Origin: Herbidospora cretacea
Lineage (GTDB): Bacteria; Actinomycetota; Actinomycetes; Streptosporangiales; Streptosporangiaceae
Assembly: GCF_001570605.1 (NCBI RefSeq)
Contig: NZ_BBXG01000018.1
Span: forward strand, 62,001 to 126,000
DNA: 64,000 bases
Reading direction: 5' to 3'
Numbering within the stretch: the first letter of the stretch is position 1; each line of letters opens with the position of its first letter. Made by a program: the position numbers and the translations under genes. The notes under the pieces are model-generated. The model did not search any database and was not told the origin of the DNA. It saw only the letters and a list, made by a program, of their open reading frames with translations. Of the stretch, positions 1 through 13,400 are shown piece by piece.

Positions 1-2105
1 ACCGCCCCGCCGAAACGGATCCCTCCGGCGAGGAGACGGACCGCCCGGGCGCGGCAACGGACCGCCCCGCCGCAACGGATCTTTCCGGCGAGGAGACGGA
101 CCGCCCGGGCGACGAAGCGGATCGCCCTGGCTCGGCAACGCACCGCCCCGGCGAGGAGACGCACCGCCCCGGCGAGGAGACGCACCGCCCCGGCGAGGAG
201 ACGCACCGCCCCGGCGAGGAGACGCACCGCCCCGGCGAGGAGACGCACCGCCCCGGCGAGGAGACGGACCGTCCCGGGGAGGAGACCTCGCCTCCGGCGC
301 GGTCCGCGCGGCCGGTCGTCTGGCCGATCTCCGCGCGAACCCCTGAGGCGCTCGCCGGGCAGGCCGCCCGGTTCGCCGGGCTCGCCGGCAATCCCCACGT
401 CGACCCCGCCGACGTCGGCTTCTCGCTGGTCACCACCCGGGCCGCTCTGGAGCACCGGGCCGTGGTCGTCGCCGACGGCACGGCCGGGTTCGCCGAAGGG
501 GTCGGCGCGCTGGCCGGCGGGGTGTCGTCCAAGCGGGTGGTCCGGGGCGTCGCCGACGCCGAGGGCAAGGTCGTCTTCGTCTTCCCCGGTCAGGGGTCGC
601 AGTGGGCCGGGATGGCGGCCGGGCTGCTGGAGGAGTCGCCCGTGTTCGCGGCCAGGCTGGCCGAGTGCGGGCGGGCGCTCGCGCCGTATGTGGACTGGAA
701 GCCCGAGGACCACCTGCGCGCCGGGACCGGGCTCGACCGGGTCGACGTGGTCCAGCCGCTGCTCTGGGCGGTCATGGTCGCGCTGGCCGCCCTCTGGGAG
801 TCGCACGGCGTGAAGCCGGACGCGGTCGTCGGGCACAGCCAGGGCGAGATCGCGGCGGCCGCCGTCGCGGGCCTGCTCAGCCTGGACGACGCCGCCCGCG
901 TGGTGGCGCTGCGCAGCCGGGCCATCCTCGCCCTCGCGGGCACCGGCGCGATGGCCTCCATCGCTCTGACCCCGGAAGAGGTCGAGCGGAACCTCCCCGG
1001 CGGCGTCTCGATCGCGGCCGTCAACGGCCCGGCCCAGGTGGTGGTCTCCGGCGACCCGGACGCCGTCGGGAAGCTGGTGGAGACGCTGAAGGAGCGGGAC
1101 GTCCGGGCCCGGCTGATCCCCGTCGACTACGCCTCCCATTCGGCCCACGTCGAGCGGGTCGAAGCGGAGATCCGGGCCGACCTGGCCGATGTCGTACCAG
1201 CGGAGGGCCGGGTGCCGCTCTTCTCGACCGTCACCGGCGACTGGCTCGGCGACACCCCCGTGGACGCCGACTACTGGTACACCAACCTGCGCGAACGGGT
1301 CCTCTTCCACGAGGCGATCGAGCGCCTCGACGGCCAGGGCTACGGGGTGTTCGTCGAGATCAGCCCGCATCCCGTGCTGACCGCCGCGATCGAGGAGGCG
1401 GTCCGGGGCCCGGTGGTGGCCGGGACCCTCCGCCGCGACCAGGGCGGGCCCGAGCGGTTCCTCACCTCGCTGGCCGAGCTGCATGTCAGGGGCGTCCCGG
1501 TCGACTGGCTGCCGCTCTTCCCGGGGGCCCGCCGGGTGGCGCTGCCCACCTACGCGTTCCACCGCCGCCGATTCTGGCTCGACCAGACGCCGTCAGGGCC
1601 GCGTACGGAAGAGACGACCGCCCCCGAACCGGTGACGCGCTCGCTCGCCGACCTGACCGGAGCCGATCTCGACGCCGCCGTGCTCGCCCTGGTCAGGGCC
1701 GAGTCGGCGATCGTGCTCGGGCACGACGACGCCGGCGCGGTCGAACTCGGGCGGCCCTACCGCGACGTCGGGCTCGACTCGCTGACCGCCGTCGACCTGC
1801 GCAACCGGCTCAACACGGCGACCGGGCTGCAACTGCCGCCCACGCTCGTCTTCGACCATCCGACCCCCGCGGCCATCGCCGCCTACCTCAAGGACGAGCT
1901 GTCCGGGGCGGCCGTCCGGTTCCCGAACGCCGGACCCGCGCTCGACTACCTGGAGACCGCGCTCGCCGCCGGCCCGGAACCCGACCTGATCGCCCGGATG
2001 CGACGGCTGCTCGACCAGTGGGACACCGGTCCCGGGACGACGGTCGACCTCGACTCCGCCACCGACGAGGAGCTGTTCCGGCTCCTCGACCACGACCCGC
2101 TTTAG
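1..2105 (+). CDS. Modular type I polyketide synthase, C-terminal part (partial; AT-ACP-docking)
   Basis: This is the 3' end of a PKS gene; the frame is open from the first base, so the KS and any earlier modules lie left of the window. Visible order: end of the KS-AT linker (with a heptapeptide repeat array at 138-284), an AT domain from about nt 573 to 1560, an ACP at about 1680-1890 with the phosphopantetheine GLDSL motif, and a C-terminal docking helix ending in the usual ATDEELFRLLD-type tail. The AT has GHSQGEIAAA around the active serine and a YASH motif (about nt 1130), which in this family predicts methylmalonyl-CoA. AT and ACP are joined by a short linker, so the module has no KR, DH or ER and should leave its beta-keto group unreduced. 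It ends 12 bp before the next PKS gene, whose N-terminus looks like the matching docking partner. Substrate prediction is motif-based inference. Confidence 0.97.
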   Translation, partial: RPAETDPSGEETDRPGAATDRPAATDLSGEETDRPGDEADRPGSATHRPGEETHRPGEETHRPGEETHRPGEETHRPGEETHRPGEETDRPGEETSPPARSARPVVWPISARTPEALAGQAARFAGLAGNPHVDPADVGFSLVTTRAALEHRAVVVADGTAGFAEGVGALAGGVSSKRVVRGVADAEGKVVFVFPGQGSQWAGMAAGLLEESPVFAARLAECGRALAPYVDWKPEDHLRAGTGLDRVDVVQPLLWAVMVALAALWESHGVKPDAVVGHSQGEIAAAAVAGLLSLDDAARVVALRSRAILALAGTGAMASIALTPEEVERNLPGGVSIAAVNGPAQVVVSGDPDAVGKLVETLKERDVRARLIPVDYASHSAHVERVEAEIRADLADVVPAEGRVPLFSTVTGDWLGDTPVDADYWYTNLRERVLFHEAIERLDGQGYGVFVEISPHPVLTAAIEEAVRGPVVAGTLRRDQGGPERFLTSLAELHVRGVPVDWLPLFPGARRVALPTYAFHRRRFWLDQTPSGPRTEETTAPEPVTRSLADLTGADLDAAVLALVRAESAIVLGHDDAGAVELGRPYRDVGLDSLTAVDLRNRLNTATGLQLPPTLVFDHPTPAAIAAYLKDELSGAAVRFPNAGPALDYLETALAAGPEPDLIARMRRLLDQWDTGPGTTVDLDSATDEELFRLLDHDPL
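138..284 (+). repeat. 21-bp in-frame tandem repeat encoding THRPGEE heptapeptides in a PKS linker
   Basis: Six perfect consecutive copies of a 21-bp unit start at 138, 159, 180, 201, 222 and 243, and a seventh diverged copy (TDRPGEE) starts at 264. Upstream (1-137) are degenerate related blocks with TDRPG motifs. The unit length is a multiple of three, so the array encodes a hydrophilic charged spacer between the KS and the conserved PVVWPISA segment that begins the KS-AT adaptor. Perfect copies suggest recent slippage expansion. Confidence 0.95.
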
Positions 2106-2117
2106 GAGCGTTCCCCC

Positions 2118-8308
<6,191 letters not shown>

Positions 8309-8312
<4 letters not shown>

Positions 8313-9058
8313 GCGTAGAGGTCGTGGCCGTCACCGGCGCCGCCGGAGGGATCGGACGGGCCATCGTCGGGCTGTTCGCCGAACGGGGCGTCAAGGTCGT
8401 CGCCGTCGACGTCGACAAGCGCGGGCTCGACGACCTGGCCACGGACGACGTCGCCACCGTGGCCGGGGACGTCTCCACCGAGGAGGCCAACGAGGCCTTC
8501 GCCGAGACGGCCCTGAGCCGGTTCGGCCGCCTCGACGCGGTCGTGCTCAACGCCGGGATCGGCGGCGCCGGGCCGCTGGAGTCCCCGGGCGCGATCGAGC
8601 GGTTCGACCGCATCTGGGCGGTCAACGTGCGGGGCGTGGCGCTCGGCGCGCGGGCCGCGCTGCCCGCCCTTCGGGCCTCCGGCGGCGGTTCGGTCGTGGT
8701 CACCTCGTCGATCTCCGGGCTGGCCGGCGACCCAGGGACCTGGGCGTACAACGCGGCCAAGGCGGCGGTGATCAACCTGGTGCGCGGGCTCGCCCTCGAC
8801 TACGCGGCCGAGAACGTCCGGGTCAACGCGATCGCCCCCGGCGGCGTGTCGGTCGGCCTCAACGCCGGCGCCGCCGCCCACCCCCTGCTCGGCCCGGCGA
8901 TCCTGGAGCGCATCCCGCAGCACCGCTGGTCGGAGGCGCGCGAGCAGGCCGAGGCGATCTGGTTCCTGACCTCGCCCGCCGCCTCGTACATCACCGGCGT
9001 CACCCTCCCCGTCGACGGCGGGCTCTCCGCCAACAACGGCATCCTCTCTCCCCGATAA
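8309..9058 (+). CDS. SDR-family oxidoreductase
   Basis: A 249-residue classical short-chain dehydrogenase/reductase, NAD(P)-dependent and presumably cytosolic. The Rossmann TGxxxGIG motif is at residues 9-16, NAG follows strand 4, and the catalytic set is Ser in VTSSIS plus YNAAK. The C-terminus ([11 protein letters not shown]) is typical of the 3-oxoacyl-ACP-reductase-like subgroup. Its ATG overlaps the PKS stop (ATGA) and it has GAGGAG in front, so it is translationally coupled to the terminal PKS module; it probably tailors the polyketide (ketone reduction or alcohol oxidation). The exact substrate cannot be read from sequence. Length and motifs are complete. Confidence 0.95.
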
Positions 9059-9076
9059 GCACCGGTAAGGAGCACT

Positions 9077-9475
9077 TTGAGCATCGAGCAGAACAAGGAG
9101 ACCGCGCGGCGGCTCTACGAGGAGCTGATCACGCTGCGCCGCCCCGAGCTCTTCGAGGAGCTGATCGCCGAGGACGCCGTCGACGAGACCATCGGCGGCG
9201 GCCGGGGCCGGGAGGACTTCCGCACCCACGTCGAGAACGTCTGGGCCACCGTCGAGGGCGTCAAGGCGACCGTCACCGACTCGGTCGCGGAGGGCGACCG
9301 GGTGGTGGTGTTCTGGCGCATCGAGGGCGTCCAGCGGCAGCCCCTCTTCGGCGTCCCGGCGAGCGGCCGCCATTTCACCGGCCACAGCATCAGCACCATC
9401 ACGTTCCGGGACGGCCAGATCGTGCGGTACACCGTCCTGCCCGACCGGCTGGGTATTCTCCAGCAGATTTCCTGA
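9077..9475 (+). CDS. SnoaL/NTF2-like protein (first of a tandem pair)
   Basis: A 132-residue protein of the NTF2-like/SnoaL superfamily: an N-terminal helix pair (NKETARRLYEELI) followed by the curved beta-sheet with typical segments EGDRVVVFWRIEG, GRHFTGHSISTITFRDGQIV and the terminal LGILQQI. The cone-shaped fold is used by polyketide cyclases, ester cyclase-like proteins and polyether epoxide hydrolases/pyran synthases, so a cyclisation or isomerisation role on the nascent or released polyketide is plausible but unproven. The start is TTG with AAGGAG (9067-9072) correctly spaced; no ATG or GTG fits better. It sits 18 bp after the SDR and 7 bp before a second NTF2-like gene. Confidence 0.9.
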   Translation: MSIEQNKETARRLYEELITLRRPELFEELIAEDAVDETIGGGRGREDFRTHVENVWATVEGVKATVTDSVAEGDRVVVFWRIEGVQRQPLFGVPASGRHFTGHSISTITFRDGQIVRYTVLPDRLGILQQIS

Positions 9476-9482
9476 GGCGCGA

Positions 9483-9884
9483 ATGGATGAATTGTCGTAC
9501 GAGGACGTTTCGGACATCAGGGCCTTGCTCGCCCTGTTCTCTCACGTTTTCGACAACCGGGAGATCGGCGACCTCCACCGCGTCTTCACCGAGGACGCCG
9601 TGATCGAGCTCAGGCGGGGCGCCGGACGCCTCGTCGAGGGCCTGCCCGCCATTGCCGAGTTCTCCGCCGTGCTCGGCCCCGACGGCCCTGACCACCAGAC
9701 TCTCGACAGCCACATCTTCGTCGACGACGACGGGACGGTCCGCGCGCGCAGCCGCTACCTGGCGATCCTGCTGGACGGCAGCGTGCACAACGGCGACTAC
9801 CTCGACGAGCTGGCCCGCACCCCGGAAGGGTGGCGAATCAGCCGCCGAGTTTCCGTGCCGCGTTATCCGCGAAATGGCGGCTAG
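9483..9884 (+). CDS. SnoaL/NTF2-like protein (second of a tandem pair)
   Basis: A 133-residue NTF2-like protein, closest in pattern to the SnoaL_4 type: N-terminal helices (YEDVSDIRALLALFSHVFDN), the FTEDAVIEL strand, and the C-terminal LLDGSVHNGDYLDELARTPEGWRISRR typical of this family. It is clearly diverged from the preceding NTF2-like protein rather than a recent copy. In this position, last before a 93-bp gap, it probably acts in polyketide tailoring (dehydration, isomerisation or ring closure); some members are only binding proteins. The ATG start lies 7 bp after the previous stop. Confidence 0.9.
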   Translation: MDELSYEDVSDIRALLALFSHVFDNREIGDLHRVFTEDAVIELRRGAGRLVEGLPAIAEFSAVLGPDGPDHQTLDSHIFVDDDGTVRARSRYLAILLDGSVHNGDYLDELARTPEGWRISRRVSVPRYPRNGG

Positions 9885-9909
9885 GGGGTATTAGGGGTGT
9901 CGTTCAGGG

Positions 9910-9959
9910 GGGTCGGAAATTAGCCTCGCATCGAATAGATGAATTGCGATTTCCGACCC
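9910..9959. promoter_or_regulatory. 11-bp perfect inverted repeat in the leader of the ABC importer
   Basis: GGGTCGGAAAT at 9910-9920 is repeated as its exact reverse complement ATTTCCGACCC at 9949-9959, separated by 28 bases that are AT-rich for this genome. It ends 18 bp before the binding-protein ATG and lies in the only sizable gap of the PKS-importer gene series. It could be an operator, or a stem-loop that tunes readthrough into the importer. There is no run of T after it, so a strong intrinsic terminator is unlikely. Confidence 0.6.
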
Positions 9960-9977
9960 GCCGGACCGGTGAAAAGA

Positions 9978-11636
9978 ATGCACGTTCCCAGAAGATATAA
10001 AGCCGCTCTGCTGGCGGTGTTCCTCGTCGCCGCGTGCGGGCAGACCCCGCAGACCTCGCAGAGCCCGGCCGAGGGGGCGCAGCAGGCCGCCCCGGTCAAG
10101 GGCGGCTCGCTGACCTTCGCGGCCGACACCGAGCCGGTCTCCTTCGACGCCCACGTCAGCTCGCAGGACATCACCGGCGCGATCGTGCGCAACGTCCTCG
10201 ACTCGCTGATCACGCTCGACGCCACCGGGAAGTTCCACCCGTGGCTGGCCGAGTCGTGGGAGGCCGCGCCCGACCTGAAGAGCTACACCTTCAAGCTGCG
10301 CAAGGACGTCGTCTTCCACGACGGCACCCCGTTCGACGCCGAGGCCGTCAAGGTCAACTTCGACCGGATCCACGACCCGGCCACCAAGTCGCAGCTCGCC
10401 TCCAGCCTGCTGGGGCCGTACACGGGCACGAAGGTCGTGGACCCCCACAGGGTGACCGTCGAGTTCGCCCAGCCGTTCGCGCCGTTCCTCCAGGCGGCCA
10501 GCACCGCCTACCTGGGCTTCTACTCGCCGAAGACGATCGCGGCCGACTCGGCGGCGATCGGTTCGGGTGGGCCGGCCGCCGTGGGCACCGGGCCGTTCAA
10601 GTTCGCCGAGTACACCAAGGGCCAGCAGGCCGTGTTCGCCCGCAACGACGCCTACAACTGGGCGCCGAAGACGGCGGTGCACACCGGGGCGGCCTACCTC
10701 GACAAGCTGACCGTGCGGTTCCTGCCCGAGGCGTCGGTCCGGGTCGGGTCGCTGACCAGCAAGCAGATCGACGTCGCCGCGGCGGTCCCGCCGGCCAACG
10801 TCAAGACGGTCGAGGGCAACGCCGACCTGACGGTGCTCGCCGCCGACTATCCGGGCGGCAACTACAGCATCTACCTGAACACCTCCAAGGAACCGCTCAA
10901 CGACGAGAGGGTCCGCAAGGCGATCCAGCGCGGCATCGACATCGACACGAACATCAACGCGCTCTACTTCGGCCAGTTCAAGCGCGCCTGGAGCCCGCTC
11001 GCGCCGACCACGCCCGGCTACAACGCCGCCCTGGAGAACAGCTGGAAGTTCGACCAGGCCGAGTCGAACCGGCTGCTCGACGAGGCCGGCTGGACCACGA
11101 AGGACGCCGAGGGCTACCGCACCAAGAACGGCAAGCGCCTGGTGGTCGACTGGCCGCTGCTGCCCGCCCAGTACGTCCGCGACTCGCGTGACGTCCTCGG
11201 GCAGGCCTTCCAGGCCGACCTGAAGAAGATCGGCGTCGAGATCGTCCGCCCGCAGGCCGACATCGGCACCTACCTGGAGCGCGTCTACGGCGGCAAGGCC
11301 GACATGGCCGACTACAGCTGGTCGCGGGCCGAGCCCGACGTCCTGTGGCTGCTGCTCAACGGTGCCAGCAAGCCCCAGGAGGGCGGCCAGAACGCCACCT
11401 TCCTCGACGACCCCGACCTGACCAAGTGGACCAACGAGGGCAGGGCCACCCTCGACGAGGCCGTCCGCAAGGACGTCTACGGCAAGGTCCAGCAGCGCGC
11501 CATCGACCTGGCCGTCACGATCCCGATCTACACCCAGTCACAGGTCCTCGGCCTGGGCAAGAGCGTCAAGGGCCTCACCCTCGACGCCAACGCCTGGCCG
11601 CTGTTCTACGACGTCTGGCTGGGCAAGGCCCAGTGA
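9978..11636 (+). CDS. ABC transporter substrate-binding lipoprotein, peptide/nickel family 5
   Basis: A 552-residue SBP_bac_5 (DppA/OppA/NikA type) lipoprotein. The N-terminus MHVPRRYKAALLAVFLVAAC gives a basic n-region, a hydrophobic core and a VAAC lipobox, followed by a Gln/Pro-rich tether; the mature domain begins KGGSLTFAADTEPVSFDAH and contains the family pattern KLRKDVVFHDGTPFDAEAVKVNFDR. It should sit outside the membrane and deliver ligand to the permeases encoded next. I chose ATG 9978; a GTG at 9969 would add three residues. The ligand class (oligopeptide, opine, metal chelate) cannot be resolved by eye. Its position inside a PKS gene series is unusual for an importer. Confidence 0.95.
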   Translation: MHVPRRYKAALLAVFLVAACGQTPQTSQSPAEGAQQAAPVKGGSLTFAADTEPVSFDAHVSSQDITGAIVRNVLDSLITLDATGKFHPWLAESWEAAPDLKSYTFKLRKDVVFHDGTPFDAEAVKVNFDRIHDPATKSQLASSLLGPYTGTKVVDPHRVTVEFAQPFAPFLQAASTAYLGFYSPKTIAADSAAIGSGGPAAVGTGPFKFAEYTKGQQAVFARNDAYNWAPKTAVHTGAAYLDKLTVRFLPEASVRVGSLTSKQIDVAAAVPPANVKTVEGNADLTVLAADYPGGNYSIYLNTSKEPLNDERVRKAIQRGIDIDTNINALYFGQFKRAWSPLAPTTPGYNAALENSWKFDQAESNRLLDEAGWTTKDAEGYRTKNGKRLVVDWPLLPAQYVRDSRDVLGQAFQADLKKIGVEIVRPQADIGTYLERVYGGKADMADYSWSRAEPDVLWLLLNGASKPQEGGQNATFLDDPDLTKWTNEGRATLDEAVRKDVYGKVQQRAIDLAVTIPIYTQSQVLGLGKSVKGLTLDANAWPLFYDVWLGKAQ

Positions 11637-11643
11637 GCGCCCA

Positions 11644-12558
11644 GTGAGCCTGCTGAGACGGGTGGGGGCGGGGGTCATGGTGCTGTGGGGCGCCGCGACC
11701 CTCGCCTTCATCTCCCTGCTGCTGATTCCGGGCGACCCGGTCTCCACCCTGCTCGGCCCGGCGACCATGGCCTCCCCGGAGGTCCGCGCGCAGATCGCCG
11801 CCGACTACGGCTTCGACCGGCCGGTGGCGGTCCGCTACCTCGACTACCTCGGCACGGTGGTGACCGGCGACCTCGGCTCCTCCTACCAGCTCCAGCGGCC
11901 GGTGGGCCTGCTCATCGCCGACCAGCTCGGGCCGACCGTGCAGCTCGCGCTCGCCGCCATGGTCACCGCGGTGGTGATCGCGGTGATCAGCGCGGTCACC
12001 ACCGCGGGCCGGGCCCGTCCGGTCCGCGCGGCGGCCGGCGCGTGGGAGCTGGTGGCGGTCTCGCTGCCGTCGTACTGGCTGGGGATCCTGCTGCTCACCG
12101 CGTTCAGCTTCCAGCTACGGATCTTCCCGGTGATCGGCGCGCAGGACCTGGCCGCGCTGGTGCTGCCCGCGCTCACCCTCGCGCTGCCGATCGCGGGCGT
12201 CCTCGCGCAGGTCCTGCGCGAAGGGCTGGAGGCCGCCCTGGCCCAGCCCTTCGCGGTCACCGCGCGGGCCCGCGGCCTTTCTCAATTCGCTGTACGGCTC
12301 CGCCACGCCCTCCGCCATGCCGCGGCGTCGCTGGCCACCCTCACAGGCTGGCTGGTCGGCTCCCTGCTGGGCGGGGCGGTCCTGGTCGAGACCGTCTTCG
12401 GCCGGTCGGGCATCGGCGCGCTCACCCTCCAGGCGGTCGGCAACAAGGACATGCCGGTCGTGATGGGCGTCGTGCTGCTGTCGGCCCTGGTCTTCGTCGT
12501 CATCTCCAACGTGGTCGACCTCCTCCACACCGCCATCGATCCGAGGGTGCGGGCATGA
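11644..12558 (+). CDS. ABC transporter permease, DppB/OppB type
   Basis: A 304-residue inner-membrane permease of the peptide/nickel importer family. It has the N-terminal segment GAATLAFISLLLIPGDPVSTLLGP characteristic of DppB homologues, several further hydrophobic helices, and a cytoplasmic EAA-type loop (AVTARARGLSQFAVRLRHAL) that contacts the ATPase. It is terminated by the usual GRSGIGALTLQAVGNKDMPVVMG region. Start GTG lies 7 bp after the binding-protein stop. Its stop overlaps the start of the second permease (ATGA), so the two subunits should be made in equal amounts. Confidence 0.95.
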   Translation: MSLLRRVGAGVMVLWGAATLAFISLLLIPGDPVSTLLGPATMASPEVRAQIAADYGFDRPVAVRYLDYLGTVVTGDLGSSYQLQRPVGLLIADQLGPTVQLALAAMVTAVVIAVISAVTTAGRARPVRAAAGAWELVAVSLPSYWLGILLLTAFSFQLRIFPVIGAQDLAALVLPALTLALPIAGVLAQVLREGLEAALAQPFAVTARARGLSQFAVRLRHALRHAAASLATLTGWLVGSLLGGAVLVETVFGRSGIGALTLQAVGNKDMPVVMGVVLLSALVFVVISNVVDLLHTAIDPRVRA

Positions 12559-13400
12559 GCGCGATTCCGATCTCCTTCCCGGGCGCGGGCCTGCGGACGC
12601 CGCGCTGGGCGACGGTGTTCGCCTGGCTGGCGCTGCTGCCGATCCTGGTGGCCGCCGTCGCCCCCGAACTGCTCACCTCGGCCTCGCCGATCCTCATCAA
12701 TCCGCTGCACGCGCTGCTCCCGCCGGGCGGCGACCACTGGTTCGGCACCGACCAGCTCGGCCGCGACCTGTTCACCCGGGTCGTGCACGGCGCGCGGCCG
12801 TCTCTGCTGCTGGGTCTCGGCGCGACCGTGCTGGCGGTGGTCGCCGGGTCGCTGCTCGGGGTGCTCGCGGCGCTCGGCGGCCGGGTCACCGACCAGGTCG
12901 TCGGCCGGGCCCTCGACGTGCTGCTGTCGCTGCCGCAACTGCTGCTGGCGCTGCTCGTGATCACCGTGCTCGGCGGCGGGGTCGCCAACGTCGTCATCGC
13001 CATCGCGCTGGCGTTCACCCCCGGCTACGCCCGGATGGTCCGGACCGAGGCGATGGTCGTGCGGCGGTCGGGCTACGTCGAGGCGGCGCGCGGGCTCGGG
13101 CTGCCCCCGACCGTGCTGGTCGCCCGGCACGTGCTGCCCAACGCGGTCGGCCCGCTGCTGGTGCTCGCCACGGTCGGCTTCGGCACCGCCCTGATCGCGG
13201 GGTCGGGGCTGAGCTTCCTCGGGTTCGGCGTGCAGCCGCCCGCTCCCGAGTGGGGCGCGATGCTCTCGGAGGGCCGTGACTTCCTCGGCGACGCCTGGTG
13301 GCTCGGGCTGTTCCCCGGAGCCGCGATCACGATCACCGTGGTCGCCGTCAACGTGCTGGGCCGCGCCGCCCAGCGCCGCTACACCCGGAGGACCGTGTGA
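12555..13400 (+). CDS. ABC transporter permease, DppC/OppC type
   Basis: A 281-residue partner permease. Recognisable by the periplasmic-side motif HWFGTDQLGRDLFTRVVHGARPSL, the EAA loop EAMVVRRSGYVEAARGLGLPP, and the end LSFLGFGVQPPAPEWGAMLSEG. About six membrane segments. The ATG overlaps the upstream stop, and its own TGA overlaps the GTG of the ATPase gene (GTGTGA at 13395-13400). It forms the heterodimeric channel with the preceding gene product. Confidence 0.95.
   Translation: MSAIPISFPGAGLRTPRWATVFAWLALLPILVAAVAPELLTSASPILINPLHALLPPGGDHWFGTDQLGRDLFTRVVHGARPSLLLGLGATVLAVVAGSLLGVLAALGGRVTDQVVGRALDVLLSLPQLLLALLVITVLGGGVANVVIAIALAFTPGYARMVRTEAMVVRRSGYVEAARGLGLPPTVLVARHVLPNAVGPLLVLATVGFGTALIAGSGLSFLGFGVQPPAPEWGAMLSEGRDFLGDAWWLGLFPGAAITITVVAVNVLGRAAQRRYTRRTV

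Noticed and set aside
138-284. CRISPR-like tandem repeat
   Set aside because: Units are contiguous 21-bp copies with no spacers and are in frame within a PKS gene.
12555-12557. Single long permease protein starting at 11685
   Set aside because: The frame upstream of 12555 is a shadow of the first permease; ATG 12555 overlaps its stop and begins a typical DppC-type protein.
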